From assembly GCF_002575655.3 (NCBI RefSeq), contig NC_053041.3, positions 120,434,318-120,498,317 on the forward strand: DNA of 64,000 bases. Direction: 5' to 3'. Positions 10,778-22,633 of the stretch are shown piece after piece. The notes beneath the pieces were generated by a model that saw only the letters and a list, made by a program, of their open reading frames with translations, had not been told where the DNA came from and searched no databases. Every line of letters starts with the position of its first letter. The stretch's first letter is position 1. The position numbers and the translations under genes are program-made. The stretch is from Aegilops tauschii subsp. strangulata (lineage: Eukaryota > Streptophyta > Magnoliopsida > Poales > Poaceae).

Positions 10778-10780
10778 GGT

Positions 10781-11655
10781 GTTGAAGCAAAACGACCCGT
10801 ATGGTGTAATGAATGCTGTTGCGGCTTAATTGGACTCCTTCATTTTGATTTGATGGTATCCGGAATATGCATCAAGGAAGCACAGCGAGTCGTGACCTGC
10901 GGTAGCGTCAATGATTTGATCAATGCGTGGGAGAGGGAAGGGATCCTTAGGGCAAGCCTTGTTAAGGTCTTTGAAATCGACGCATAGGCGCCAGGATTTA
11001 TCCTTCTTTGGAACCATTACTAAGTTTGCCAGCCAGTCCGGATGTTTAACGTCTTTGATGAATCCGGCCTCGATGAGTTTGGCTAGCTCCTCCCCCATAG
11101 CTTGTTGTTTGGGTTCTGAAAAGCGCCGCAGAGTTTGCTTGACCGGCTTATATCCCTTTAGTATGTTGAGGCTATGTTCGGCCAACTCGCGCGGGATTCC
11201 TGGCATATCGGAAGGATGCCACGCGAATATATCCCAGTTTTTGCGCAGGAAGTCTCGTAGTGCGGCGTCGACTGCAGGGCTGAGTTGCACTCCGATAGAC
11301 GCTGTCTTCTTCGGGTCTGTTGGATGGACCTGAAATTTGACTATTTCTTCTGCTGGCTTGAAGGAAGTGGATTTGGGTCGTTTGTCCAGGATCACATCGT
11401 CCTTATCCATGGTGGAGTGTAGTGCGGTTAGTTCTTCGGCCGGAAGGGCCTCAGACAATGCCTCGAGGGCCAAGGATGCGGTTTTATTCTTGGCGCGGAG
11501 GGCTATGTCCGGATCGCTGACGAGGGTGATTATTCCATTAGGCCCAGGCATTTTTAGCTTCATATACCCATAATAAGGTATGGCTTGAAAGCGCATGAAG
11601 GCCTCTCGCCCTAACAGGGCATGGTACCCACTGTTGTCAATGTTATACAAGTAAA
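10781..11655 (-). pseudogene. Gypsy-A pol fragment (protease end and reverse transcriptase)
   Basis: Minus-strand codons read SGYHALLGREAFMRFQAIPY, the end of the protease domain. Then come the RT motifs VDFKDLNKACPKDPFPLPRI and CFLDAYSGYHQIKM, ending at the CACTA insertion. A TAA stop at 10826-10828 interrupts the RT just after KMKESN, at a position where a Gln codon is expected. The 5' part of the element (gag, 5' LTR) is missing: recognisable coding sequence stops near 11655, where GT-rich DNA begins. The protein would have copied element RNA into DNA; this copy is dead. Similarity to the protease of Gypsy-F (41482-42204) is clear. Confidence 0.9.
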
Positions 11656-11742
11656 TTAAGGTGATTGTTTATCATACGGGTAAGGTTGGATGAAGGGTGG
11701 TAGGAACAAATGCTCCGCCTAGAGCATGTGTGTGTGAGATGG

Positions 11743-11880
11743 AGTCTTAGTGTGTGTGTGTGTGCGTGTGTGTGTGATGGAGTCTTAGTGTGTGTGTGTG
11801 TGTTTTTGTGTGTGCGTGTGTGTGGATGGGTGGGTAGGTGCGTGCGTGTGTGTGTGGGTGGGTGTGTGTGTGTGTGTCGC
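11743..11880. repeat. GT microsatellite
   Basis: Runs of (GT)n broken by GATGGAGTCTTAGT, which occurs twice, and by GGGTGGGT. The minus-strand frame reads His/Thr/Pro repeats and is an artefact. Confidence 0.9.
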
Positions 11881-12730
11881 GGGGTCCTCGGTGGCGGATG
11901 TAATTGAAGTGTGCATGGCTTCATCATAGAGAGGTGATGTGTATGGCAGAGGCCACCAACGATGGGGTGCGAGAGAGAAAATGCCCGTAGAGAGGGAAGA
12001 GAAGGTGTGTGCGCGTGAGAGGAGTCGACATCGAGAGAATGTGTTTTTTCGAGAGACACCGTGGAAGACTACTATATATCGATGGTGCATGTAGGCGGGA
12101 ATTAAATAAAGGGATGGTCTTATTGGTTTCGGGGATATAGGGGAAGAGTGAGAGGGGGTAGCTAGAAGGAGATTGTTAAGTGTGAGTGTGTGTTTTACCC
12201 ATCCAGGCGGAAGTTATTTGCACACAAGAAGAGAACGATTCGATGTGGCATTAGGGTTGAGGGTAATTAACTACGTATGGAGACATAGAGACCTTGAACG
12301 TGCATGTGTGAGAGGTATACATGTATACGTGGGATGTGTGTGTGCGCGCGCATGATCGAGATAAAAGAAAGAAGACATAAGTCATAAGATCAACGACATG
12401 GGAGAGACAGACCGGTATGACAATATGCATGCATGTGAGAATGCAGGGAAGAAGGCCCGACAATTGAGCATGTGTTTTTGTCTTTAAGAGATAGTGGCAT
12501 GGGCTAGAGCATGCATCTATGGCGAGCAGAGGGAGTGAGGCACACCGATTGTGCAAAAGAGATCAACCTATAAATGAAAGAAGGTTGATGGAGAAACAGA
12601 TAAATAGAAAGATAAAGATGCTAGCTAGTGTGCGTTAGAGATAGGAGTCGAGTGGATCAGAAGGCTGAGTTATGTATGTGGGTCTGAGAGAGATGAAGAT
12701 AGGGTGCATGTGACTCACATACAAACAAAT
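11881..12730. other. GA/GT-rich intergenic DNA
   Basis: Purine-rich sequence with many GAGAG and GTGTG words and no supported gene. It may be the decayed body of an unrecognised repeat continuing into the 150-bp repeats at 12731. Confidence 0.4.
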
Positions 12731-13180
12731 ATCGGAGAGAAATGAGATCCTGAGAGACGGAGTTTTGTGTCTGCAAGAGAGAAAGATTTCTCACAACGAG
12801 AGTGATAGCTAGAGAGACATATGAGGGAACGCAAGATATCTCTAGGGAGAGAGAGTGTGTGTGAGCGACATACAAGAGAACAGTGGAGAAATATGAGACC
12901 CTGGGAGACAGAGTTTGTGTTTGTGTATGAGAAAGAGATATTTAAGAGGAAGAGTAGTAGGTTCTCATACCTAAGGAGCGAAAGACATCTCTGTATGAGG
13001 GGTGTGCGAGTGGCACACAGGGGAATAGTAGAGAGAAATGAGATCCTGGGAGACAAAGTTTTGTGTTTGTGTGAGAGAAAGAGATTCCACATGGAGAATC
13101 ATAGTTAGAGACACATAGCAGGGAGCGAGATATACTTAGAGAGAGATAGAGTGATGAAGGTCGAGGGAGAGAGTACCGTT
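12731..13180. repeat. Three diverged ~150-bp tandem repeats
   Basis: The phrase GAGAAATGAGATCCTGGGAG or a close variant, followed by ACAGAGTTTTGTGT-like sequence and GAGAAAGAGAT, occurs near 12735, 12882 and 13031, about 148 bp apart. Each copy goes on to a GAGAGACATA-like stretch. The flanking GA-rich DNA may hold further, less recognisable copies. Confidence 0.75.
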
Positions 13181-13880
13181 AGTGTGTTACGAAGATAAAA
13201 GATCATTGTCGACATACAGGTAGCACGAGAGATACCCGAGAGACGATGAACGCGTATAGGTCTAGAGAGATAGTCCTATATAAGCATGAGTGATAGTTAT
13301 ATGAGACAAATATCTGGATTAAATGGGATTCAAATATGTAAACTGGAGATCACGACATCGATAATATCATAACGCAAATTGGTGTATCAAACATGCATAT
13401 TCATTTGAATTTGGGGACACGTGTAATGTTATATAGTTAATCAATATTGGTGGTCCATAGATTCTTTAATTAGAAACAATGCATGGTTTATATGCAATTA
13501 ATGTCTAAACGGGATTACACTATATGTTGCGTGTGTGAAACACATTATACATGTTTGAGAAGTAAAAAAAAACCCACATGAAACACACATTAATTGGAGA
13601 CAGTTAGCGAGGATGCATACATTGGATTTTCAACATAAAGTGGTTTCAAATATTTGAAAATCCAAATTGATGGATACAACCTTATGAATCTGAGATCATG
13701 CCATTTGTAAACCATATTTATGTATAAAGGGTGTTGTGCTTTTGAAAGTATATATAAAAAATGAGTTATATAGAATTTTATTCCAATCGAAAATGGATCC
13801 GCCCGAAAAAAATAGAATACAAACGCGATTCGAATTGAGTTGACATGGTAAACGTGCACTCTGCAAAATTTGAACGAAGC
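13181..13880. other. AT-rich intergenic DNA, no gene seen
   Basis: Changes gradually from GA-rich to AT-rich unique-looking sequence. No coding frame, repeat array or terminal repeat was recognised. Confidence 0.4.
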
Positions 13881-14386
13881 GGGGAAAGTCGCAGTAACCG
13901 CCCGAAACCAAAATCTGCGAGATGGAAATTACTACTGCCTATCCCTGCCATGCAAAGCCTATCTGCTCGATTTCTATAGGTTTCGATAGGGGTAGGTTTG
14001 TAATTTCACTCAAACGTGACATAACCGCCTCTCACCAGGATTCATACACGGTGGGCGCCAAAACACAGTGTGCCTCGGCCGAAATCAACTCCCTCCCCGA
14101 TTCATACACGGTGGGTGCCAAAAACAAACTCTCGTCGGCAAATATTCGGTGTATGCGAGATTACCGTCCTATCCCCAACCGACTAATATTGCTGTGATGT
14201 AGGAAATTTGAAACGGGGGCTAAGTTTGTAAATTTCTTCGCATTTGAGACAAGTGCGCCCAGAAGACATGGTTTCCCCCTTCCTCTCTACCTCCATTTCC
14301 CCATTCGTACTCCGTGGGCGCCAAAACACCGTCTCCACCCCAGCCTCCTCCATCCGCCACCCCATCCATCGCCGTCCTCCTCCACC
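13881..14386 (+). promoter_or_regulatory. Promoter-like stretch with repeated CACGGTGGGCGCCAAAA words
   Basis: The phrase TTCATACACGGTGGGCGCCA occurs at 14041 and, with one change (GGTGCCA), at 14101. A relative, ATTCGTACTCCGTGGGCGCC, begins at 14303. Two copies contain GCGCCAAA (14055-14062 and 14318-14325), the reverse complement of TTTGGCGC, which fits the E2F consensus TTTSSCGC. A CT-rich stretch (14275-14400) and a small open frame follow. The stretch looks like a plant core promoter region, but transcription is unproven. Confidence 0.4.
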
Positions 14387-14704
14387 ATGCCAGAGCTGAT
14401 ACCCAGACGCCGCCGTCCATTACAAGAGATCGACCTCTCTCATCCATGGCTTCGGACCGTGATCCTTGCATCCCGTCCTCTCACTTCATCCCCGCCGTCG
14501 TCCACCTTGCCGGCGCCGCTCCTACGACAGTCTCGTCCACCGCGCCCCGCCGCCACCGTCTACCCTCCTAGACCTGCTTCCACGCCGCCGGCAGCCATCG
14601 CTACCGCAGCATCGTCAAATTCTCAGCAGATGCATACACGGCGCCGCACCAGAGGCGGTACTCTTTCGTATCTACTCAACTTATTTATCGCAGCAATAAA
14701 ATAG
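14387..14704 (+). CDS. Possible small Pro/Arg-rich ORF or first exon
   Basis: A 105-codon frame starts MPELIPRRRRPLQEI and ends LLNLFIAAIK. It is rich in Pro, Ser, Ala and Arg, as GC-rich plant 5' exons often are. An overlapping frame from 14314 (85 codons) is equally open, so the true frame is unclear. It follows the promoter-like words at 14041-14325. Nothing in it is recognised as a domain. It may be an orphan gene start, a captured gene fragment or chance. Confidence 0.25.
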   Translation: MPELIPRRRRPLQEIDLSHPWLRTVILASRPLTSSPPSSTLPAPLLRQSRPPRPAATVYPPRPASTPPAAIATAASSNSQQMHTRRRTRGGTLSYLLNLFIAAIK

Positions 14705-15017
14705 ATCGCCACTGCTTTACTCTGATTTCTTGTCCATCACTTACTTGCTAGTTGAAAGCAAACATTGGGTGCGAAGTTGCCTTTGTCCGGTTTGCACCTT
14801 CAGATCCGCCATGGCACGCTCAACACTATACTCCCAATGCTTATGGTTTTCCCGTTTTATATTCCACACTAGTTAAATCACAGTAGACTAAATTTCAAAA
14901 TTGGGTCAGTCGATTTTTCAGAGCACGCCGGAGTTCGCCGGTGCGAACGAAGGGACTCGGGTGGGGAAGGTGGTTGTGGGAGGGCAGTGGTGGGACCTCG
15001 TCCAACGAAGAAAACTC

Positions 15018-15060
15018 GACGCGGGTGGGGGCGGGGGTGGGGGTGGGGGTGGCGGAGGAA
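15018..15060 (+). repeat. Short G-run tract
   Basis: Consecutive GGGGGCGGGGGTGGGGGTGG-type runs form a local G-quadruplex candidate in otherwise ordinary sequence. Confidence 0.7.
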
Positions 15061-15399
15061 CACAGGCTGTGGGGGCCGGTGGTCCGGCCGGCGGCCCGTG
15101 CGGTGTTCTGTATGGGAAGAATCAGAGACGAGGAAGAAGAAGGGTTAGGAGACGTAGGATCTTCATCCAACTGCCTGAAATGGTCGACTGACCCAAATGA
15201 CAAAAGTCACGCGACTTGCATGCAGACATGCCTTTATATTCAGTACCATCATCGTACCTACTTAGCACTGCTCCTGAATCCATCAAGCTAAATAACGTGC
15301 CACTCATAATTCCAAACTTGTTGCTCAAGTACGAATCTGATATGATGCTAATATTACTAAAACAGATAACATTTAATTTGTCAGCTAATGTTCCTACTT

Positions 15400-16530
15400 T
15401 ACTTTCGAAAAGTACGTGCACCACATATAGAGAGACAGCAGGGAGTTGCTTTCTTAATGCGCTCTGGTTCATCATGTGTGGGCACTGCGCAACGAACATT
15501 TTATTATCCAAAATCTGCTTGGTCTTCTTTAGCATGTTCCTCTTCCGTTCTTCTTTAATAAGTACTCTCTCCGTTCCTAAATACAAGTCTTTGTATAGAT
15601 TCCACCATGGACTACATATGGAGCAAAATGAGTGAATCTACACTCTAAAATGTATCTGGATACATTTGTATGTGATCCATAGTGGAAATCTCTACCAATA
15701 CTTATATTTTGGAACGGAGGGAGTATGATAGTAGTACAGTATGTTCCTTGTAGTGAAGATGAGCAGGGACATTTGCAGTGTAGAGGTCTATACGGTCGGT
15801 GATGGACACTTTGAACTCTTCGGGCCTCTTTGATTCATAGGATTTTGTAAACATGGGAATAGGATTTGTAGTGGCCTGCCCACTTGAATCCTATAAGAAT
15901 AGCAAGGAAATGCGGCGAGCCATGTCGCCTTTGAGAGTTACACTGATATTAACAGTACCGCACCATCAGTTGAAGAGAGCTGGTATCCGAAGCCTTTCTA
16001 GACGTAACGGCAATACTAGCACATATATTCCAGCAAGTACCCCTTTGCTGATTTTACTTTGATGCTTAAGGTTTTCCCGTTATATCTACACTATGATCTG
16101 TGTAGCTGCTTTGGGTCGCACTAGCAGCAGTCCACTCTTGAAGCTAAAAACTACAATGACTTACGAAATTGGCACCAAGGCATTGAGTGCCATTCTGGAT
16201 GCAAGGAAACTCATACGCTCCCCACATGTTGACTCTTGTTCAGAATATAATCCTGATGACTCTTGTTCAAAATTGCCACATATAGAGAGACAACACGGAA
16301 TTGCATTTCTTTGGGTGCTGTGATTCATCATGAGTGGGCAACCAACATTGTATGCAATGAAGCAGAACCTCAAGAATATGCTTCCTCTTCTGTTCTTTAA
16401 CATGTTCCTCTTTTGTTATTCTGTATTTAGTACGTACAGTATGTTCCTTGTCAGGAAGGGGAGCAGGGACATCTGCAGTCAACAGCTGATAGAGCTGACC
16501 TGTACGTGATCGATAGGCTTTCAATTACTA
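15400..16530. repeat. Diverged direct duplication
   Basis: Blocks at about 15424-15560 and 16279-16430 share ACATATAGAGAGACA, TTCATCATGNGTGGGCA and TAGCATGTTCCTCTTCCGTT-type sequence. The blocks following them (from 15735 and from 16433) share CAGTATGTTCCTTGT and GAGCAGGGACATNTGCAGT. The offset between copies is about 855 bp for the first pair and about 698 bp for the second. The Stowaway MITE inside the first copy explains the difference. The short frames here have no recognised domain. Confidence 0.75.
15563..15725. mobile_element. Stowaway-type MITE
   Basis: Starts TACTCTCTCCGTTCCTAAAT and ends TTTTGGAACGGAGGGAGTA, with inverted termini and the TA duplication typical of Tc1/Mariner-derived Stowaway elements. 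It is 163 bp long with no coding capacity. It sits within the first copy of the local duplication. Confidence 0.9.
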
Positions 16531-17118
16531 GCAGCAATACAACACCGTATTTTCAAGCCAGTTCCACTTTCCCGATTTATATATTGTGGTTATGGTGTAC
16601 CCCTTTTATGTACACTATGATCTGCCTAGTTGTTGTGTGTCTTGTTATCATGGTTTGGCAATAAACTCTCTATACAGTATATTTTGAACCTATCATCTGC
16701 CAACTATCCTTACTTCCGGAGCCTATTTTTGTGTGTACTTGTGCCAGATTATATAAATGCACGCACCATATTACATCACACATGAGCTCTCTCATCAGAA
16801 TCCAGTGATAGCACACAAGTGTTTACAGGGGCGCCCCTATATTAGAATATCCTCTGCATTACAAAGAAAATCTCACAACTATTTATGTTTTCATGGTTCT
16901 AAGATATTATACGTAATTACAGTGAATATCAGAATCCACCTATCCCAACTGTAGAGACGGCCAATTCCTGCAGATTGGAACCCCATTCCAGTTATTCCCA
17001 TTTTAAAAGACAATGCTTTCAATGTTGTTAGGGACTACGTGCATATGTTCTCATCATGGGAAGATTATAGTGAAGACAAACACCATTTTCACATCTTCCC
17101 TGTCCCACTTATGTGTAA
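16531..17118 (+). other. Low-copy DNA with one exon-like block
   Basis: From about 16987 to 17113 one plus frame reads VIPILKDNAFNVVRDYVHMF then SSWEDYSEDKHHFHIFPVPL and meets a GTAAGT donor-like sequence at 17113. The block looks like the end of a coding exon, but no family is recognised and no matching exons were found. The sequence stops abruptly at about 17118, where a Gypsy-S tail begins. Confidence 0.3.
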
Positions 17119-17551
17119 GTGCTATTATTTGCATCCATTACTATTAATTTATATTGGGTATGACTATGATTGGATCTCTTTTACCATGAATTACAATGTT
17201 TAGTCGGTCCTTGATCTTTAAAGGTGCTCTGCATTTATGTTTTGCGGTCTCAGAAAGGGCTAGCGAGATACCATCTTGTTATATCATATCATGATTGTTT
17301 TGAGAAAGTGTTGTCATCCGAGATTTATTATTATTGTTCGCTAGTTGATTATGCCATTGATATGGGTAAACATGAGACCTAAGAGTTATTGTGAATATAG
17401 TTAGTTCATAATCTTTGCTGAAACCTTGAATGCTGGCTTTACATATTTACAACAACAAGAGCAAACAGAGTTTGTAAAAGTTTTTCTTTATCACCTTCAG
17501 TTTATCAACTGAATTGCTTCAGGACAAGCAAAGGTTTAAGCTTGGGGGAGT
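17119..17551 (+). mobile_element. Truncated 3' tail of a second Gypsy-S copy
   Basis: Closely matches 25343-25773, the 3' non-coding end of the Gypsy-S element, up to and including the polypurine tract AAGCTTGGGGGAG (17538-17550). It is joined directly to the LTR at 17552. So the LTR at 17552 once served as 3' LTR of this fragment as well as 5' LTR of the element to its right. Confidence 0.9.
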
Positions 17552-18956
17552 TGATACGTCTCCGTCGTATCTACTTTTCCGAACACTTTCGCCCTTGTTT
17601 TCGACTCTAACTTGCATGATTTGAATGGAACTAACCCGTACTGATGCTGTTTTCAGCAGAATTGCCATGGTGTTATTTATGTGCAGAAACAAAAGTTCTC
17701 GGAATGACCTGAAACTACACGGAGATTATTTGTGGAAATAATAAAAAATACTAGCGAAAGAATCAAAGCCAGGGGGCCCACACCCTTGCCACGAGGGTGG
17801 GGGGCGCGCCTGCCCCCCTGGGTGCGCCCCCTGCCTCGTGGGCCCCCTGGAGCTCCACCGACCTCAACTCCAACTCCATATATTCGTGTTCGGGGAGAAA
17901 AAAATCAGAGAGAAAGATTCATCGCGTTTTACGATACGGAGCCGCCGCCAAGCCCTAAACTCTCTTGGGAGGGCTGATCTCGAGTCCGTTCGGGGCTCCA
18001 GAGAGGGGAATCCGTCGCCGTCGTCATCATCAACCATCCTCCATCACCAGTTTCATGATGCTCACCGCCGTGCGTGAGTAATTCCATCGTAGGCTTGCTG
18101 GACGGTGATGGGTTGGATGAGATTTATCATGTAATGGAGTTAGTTTTGTTAGGGTTTGATCCCTAGTATCCACTATGTTCTGAGATTGATGTTGCTATGA
18201 CTTTGCTATGCTTAATGCTTGTCACTAGGGCCCGAGTGTCATGATTTCAGATCTGAACCTATTATGTTTTCATGAATATATGTGAGTTCTTGATCCTATC
18301 TTTCAATTCTATAGTCACCTACTATGTGTTATGATCTGGCAACCCCGAAGTGACAATAATCGGGACCACTCCCGGTGATGATCGTAGTTTGAGGAGTTCA
18401 TGTATTCACTATGTGTTAATGCTCTGGTCCGGTACTCTATTAAAAGGAGGCCTTAATATCCCTTAGTTTCCGCTAGGACCCCGCTACCACGGGAGGGTAG
18501 GACAAAAGATGTCAGGCAAGTTCTTTTCCATAAGCACGTATGACTATATTCGGAATACATGCCTACATTACATTGATGAATTGGAGCTAGTTCTGTGTCA
18601 CCCTATCTTATGATTGTTACATGATGAACCACATCCGGCATAATTCTCCATCACCGATCCAATGCCTACGAGCTTTTCACATATTGTTCTTCGCTTATTT
18701 ACTTTTTCGTTGCTACTGTTACAATCACTAGAAAACCGAAAAATATTACTTTTGCTACCGTTAACGTTACTTCCATATTACTTTGCTACTAAATACTTTG
18801 CAGCAGATACTAAGTTATCCAGGTGCGGTTGAATTGACAACTCAACTGCTAATACTTGAGAATATTCTTTGGCTCCCCTTGTGTCGAATCAATGAATTTG
18901 GGTTGAATACTCTACCCTTCAAAACTGTTGCGATCCCCTATACTTGTGGGTTATCA
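17552..18956 (+). repeat. Gypsy-S 5' LTR
   Basis: 1405 bp, beginning TGATACGTCTCC and ending CTTGTGGGTTATCA. A TATA-like CCATATATTCG lies at about 17876, followed by the GAGAAAAAAATCAGAGAG leader. It is preceded by another copy's polypurine tract rather than by an insertion-site flank. Confidence 0.95.
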
Positions 18957-18967
18957 AGACTATTTTC

Positions 18968-18985
18968 TGGCGCCGTTGCTGGCGA
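18968..18985 (+). promoter_or_regulatory. Primer-binding site (tRNA-Asp type)
   Basis: TGGCGCCGTTGC lies 11 bases after the 5' LTR. It is the start of the plant tRNA-Asp 3'-end complement used by Athila/Tat-lineage Gypsy elements; the following bases (TGGCGA) diverge from the canonical CGGGGA. Confidence 0.75.
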
Positions 18986-19034
18986 GCATAGCTCTATTCT
19001 TTGAGTCACTTGGGATTTATATCTGCTGGTCACT

Positions 19035-21851
19035 ATGAGGAACTTGAAAGACGAGAAAACAAAAATTTATCCCTCAACTACGAGGGGAGGTAAGGAACTG
19101 CCATCTAGCTCTGCACTTGATTCACCTTCTGTTTTGAGTAAGCTTGCGACACCTAAACCTGCTTCTGCTATTAATTCTGATATGTCGCATGTTATTGATG
19201 ATGCCACTTCTGCTATGCATGATACTTATGATGAAACTACTTCTATGCTTGATACTACTGTGCCACTTGGTGAATTTCTTGATGAACAACTTGCTAAGGC
19301 TAGAGAGAATGAAATTATTGAAACTGATAATATTGAAGAAAGTGATGATGAAGACTCTCCTAATAAATATGAATTACCTGTTGTGCCTGAGGGCTATGTT
19401 ATGGATGAAGAAACCGCTAGAGACTTTCTTGCTTGCAATGATGGAAGTGATCTTAAGAAATTATTAGCTAAGCTGAAACAAAAAACTCTGAATGCTAGAA
19501 TGAAATATGATCCTACTTATGCTACTTCACCTATCTTTGTTACTGATAAGGATTATGAATTCTCCATTGATCCTGATATAATTACTTTGGTTGAATCTGA
19601 TCCTTTTTATGGTTATGAATCTGAAACTGTTGTGGCACATCTTACTAAATTAAATGATATAGCCACCCTGTTCACTAATGATGAGAGAACCCGCTACTTT
19701 TATATCCTTAAAATATTTCCCTTCTCATTAAAGGGTGATGCAAAGATATTGTTTAATTCTCTTGATCCTGGTTGTGTGCGTAGTCCCCAGGATATGATTT
19801 ATTACTTCTCTGCTAAATATTTCCCTGCTCATAAGAAACAAGCTGCTTTAAGGGATATATACAATTTTGTGCAAATTGAAGAAGAGAGTCTCCCACAAGC
19901 TTGGGGGAGGCTTCTCCAATTACTTGATGCTTTGCCTGATCATCCTCTTAAGAAAAAGGAAATACTTGATATCTTTTATAATGGACTAACCGATGCTTCC
20001 AGAGACCACCTGGATAGTTGTGCTGGTTCTGTTTTCAGGGAAAGAACACCAGATGAAACTGAAATTTTGTTGAATAATATGTTGACCAATGAAAATAATT
20101 GGACACTTCCTGAGCCAATTCCTGAACCAACTCCTAAGCCAACTCCGAAGAAAAGGGGCATTCTATTTCTCAGTCCTGAAGATATGCAAGAGGCAAAGAA
20201 ATCTATGACAGAAAAGGGTATTAAAGCTGAAGATGTTAAGAATTCACCTCCTATTGAAGAAATACATGGTCTTAATTTACCGCCTGTTGAAGAAATATAT
20301 GGTCTTAATTCATCAGCTATTGAAACACATGGTCTTGATAACCCGACACAGGTAGTAACGGTAAATTCTCTCTATAGATTTGATGAAGGTGATATTCCTC
20401 GTTAGAAGTCTGCTAGCCAATGCTTAGATGAGTTTGATAATTTTATTGTCAAACAAGAAAACTTCAATTCTTATGTTGGTAGACAATTGAAACAAAATGC
20501 TTATATGATTGAACACTTGGGAGATTATATGTCTAGAGTTAAAGGTGAACTTAAACTCATTAGTAAACATGCTTCTATGGTTACCACTCAAGTAGAACAA
20601 GTACTTAAAGCTCAGAATGATTTGCGCAATGAATTAAATAGTAAGAATAATGACTATGCTGTTAGAGTGGCTACTAGAACTGGTAAAATGACTCAGGAAC
20701 CTTTGTATCCTGAAGGCCATCCTAAGAGAATTGAGCAGGATTCTCAGAGAAATAATGTAGATGCACCTAGTCCTTCTAAAAAGAAGAAAAAGAAAAATGA
20801 TAGGACTTTGCATGCTTCTAGTGAACCTATTGTAGACACACCTGAGAATCCCAATGATATTTCTATTTCTGATGCAGAAACACAATCTGGTAATGAACAT
20901 GAACCTAGTGATAATGTTAATGATGATGCTCATGTTGATGCTCAACCTAGTAATGATAATGATGTAGAAATTGAACCTGGTGTTGATCTTGATAACCCAC
21001 AATCAAAGAATCAACGTTATGATAAGAGAGACTTTGTTGCTAGGAAACACGGTAAGGAAAGAGAGCCATGGGTTCAGAAACCCATGCCTTTTCCTCCCAA
21101 ACCATCCAAGAAAAAGGATGATGAGGATTTTGAGCGCTTTGCTGAAATGATTAGACCTATCTTCTTGCGTATGCGTTTGACTGATATGCTCAAAATGAAT
21201 CCTTATGCTAAGTATATGAAAGACATCGTTACTAATGAGAGAAAGATACCAGAAGCTGAAATCTCCACCATGCTTGCTAATTACACTTTTAAGGGTGGAA
21301 TACCAAAGAAACTTGGAGATCCAGGAGTACCCACTATACCATGCTCCATTAAAAGAAATTATGTTAGAACTGCTTTATGTGATCTTGGAGCCGGTGTTAG
21401 TGTTATGCCCCTCTATTTATATGATAGACTTGATTTAAATAAGTTGACACCTAATGAAATATCTTTGCAAATGGCCGATAAATCAACTGCTATACATGTC
21501 GGTATTTGTGAGGATGTGCCTGTTGTGCTTGCAAACGTTACTATTTTAACGGACTTTGTTATTCTTGATATTCCCGAGGACCATAGTATGTCAATTATTC
21601 TTGGAAGACCCTTTTTGAATACTGTAGGGGCTGTTATTGATTGCAATAAAGGCAATGGCACTTTTCATGTTAATGGTAATGCGCATACGGTACACTTTCC
21701 GAGGAAACAACCTCAAGTCCACAGTATCAATTCTATTGGAAAAATACCATCGATTATTTTTGGAGGTATTGAATTTCCTCTTCCTACTGTCAAGAAGAAA
21801 TATGATATTCTTATTATTGGGGACGTGCATATCCCCGTTGAGGTAACATAG
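19035..21851 (+). pseudogene. Gypsy-S gag-protease, one in-frame stop
   Basis: One frame runs from ATG 19035 to 21851 and is broken only by TAG at 20403-20405. The N-terminal half carries the retrotransposon gag core (FPFSLKGDAKILFNSL, LPQAWGRLLQLLDALP). An acidic and Lys-rich linker follows, then KKKDDEDFERFAEMI and a retroviral-type aspartic protease with LCDLGAGVSVMPLYLYDRL (catalytic Asp in D-L-G-A) and the flap-side IILGRPFL motif. Gag packages element RNA in particles and the protease matures it. There is no polymerase in this frame or after it. The stop might be a sense-codon mutation or a suppressible amber codon; the first is more likely. Confidence 0.9.
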
Positions 21852-22633
21852 TGTTATTCGAAATTTCTCCGGTTCCATGCGATTCGGAATGAGTTTGTTA
21901 ACAAGACCCGATCAACCTTGTTAGAGGATTCCTTTTGATGAGCATGAGATGGATGAAGTTAGAAAGCACAACCTTCTGTACCCTCCTTTTACTTTCTGTT
22001 ATTTAATTGAAATAAAGTAAACTTAGTATTTTCTGTCAGTTTTCTGAATTATCCGTGCAATATAAAAAATACCCCGAAAATAAAAGTTCTCCAAATGCCC
22101 CGACATTGAAATATGTTTTTTTCTGGAATATTTGAGAATATCTGGCACTGAGAACACAGCAGGGGGAGCAAGCACCTGGCCACGAGGGTCCAAGGCGTGC
22201 CCACCCCCTGGGCGCGCCCCCCTGCCTCATGGGCCCATGGTGGCTCCCCTGCACTTATTCCTGCACCCACACACTTCTTCTTCCTCCCAAAAAAATCACT
22301 ATCCAGCTCAAGCACGAGTTCTAGCTCATTTTGCTGCGATTTTTGATCTCCTTGCTCAAAGCACATCTCACAAAACTGCTTTGGGGGATTGTTCCTTGGT
22401 ATGTGACTCCTCCATTGGTCCAATTATTTTTTGTTCTAGTGCTTTATTCATTGAAATTTTTTGCTGCCTAGGTGACCATTTTCTTGAGCTTGCATGTCAA
22501 ATTTATATGGTTCCAAGTAGTTCTAATGCATGATATAGTCTCTAGGCACTTGTAGGAGTAGTTGCTATCAATTTTGTTGAGCTTGGTTCACTTTTATTTG
22601 AAGTTACTAAAAATTTCAGAAAATTTTCAGAAA
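21852..22633 (+). other. Inter-ORF region with LTR-like GC-rich block
   Basis: No ORF is supported. Around 22155-22262 the sequence CACCTGGCCACGAGGGTCC, GGGCGCGCCCCCCTGCCTCA and TGGGCCCATGGTGGCTCC resembles the GC-rich core of the element's own LTR (17765-17850). It is followed by a CT-rich leader-like stretch (22260-22290). It could be a second promoter for the following frame or a scar of recombination between two elements. Confidence 0.5.

Noticed and set aside
10030..10790. Proline-rich minus-strand and glycine-rich plus-strand open frames
   Set aside because: Composition artefacts of GGGGCGG low-complexity DNA running into TTTGCCGTC subterminal repeats.
11643..12090. Histidine/threonine-repeat minus-strand ORFs
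   Set aside because: Read from the complement of the GT microsatellite.
15122..15586. 154-residue minus-strand ORF with coding-like composition
   Set aside because: It overlaps one arm of the diverged duplication and enters the Stowaway MITE; the matching block at 16279-16430 does not keep the same frame.
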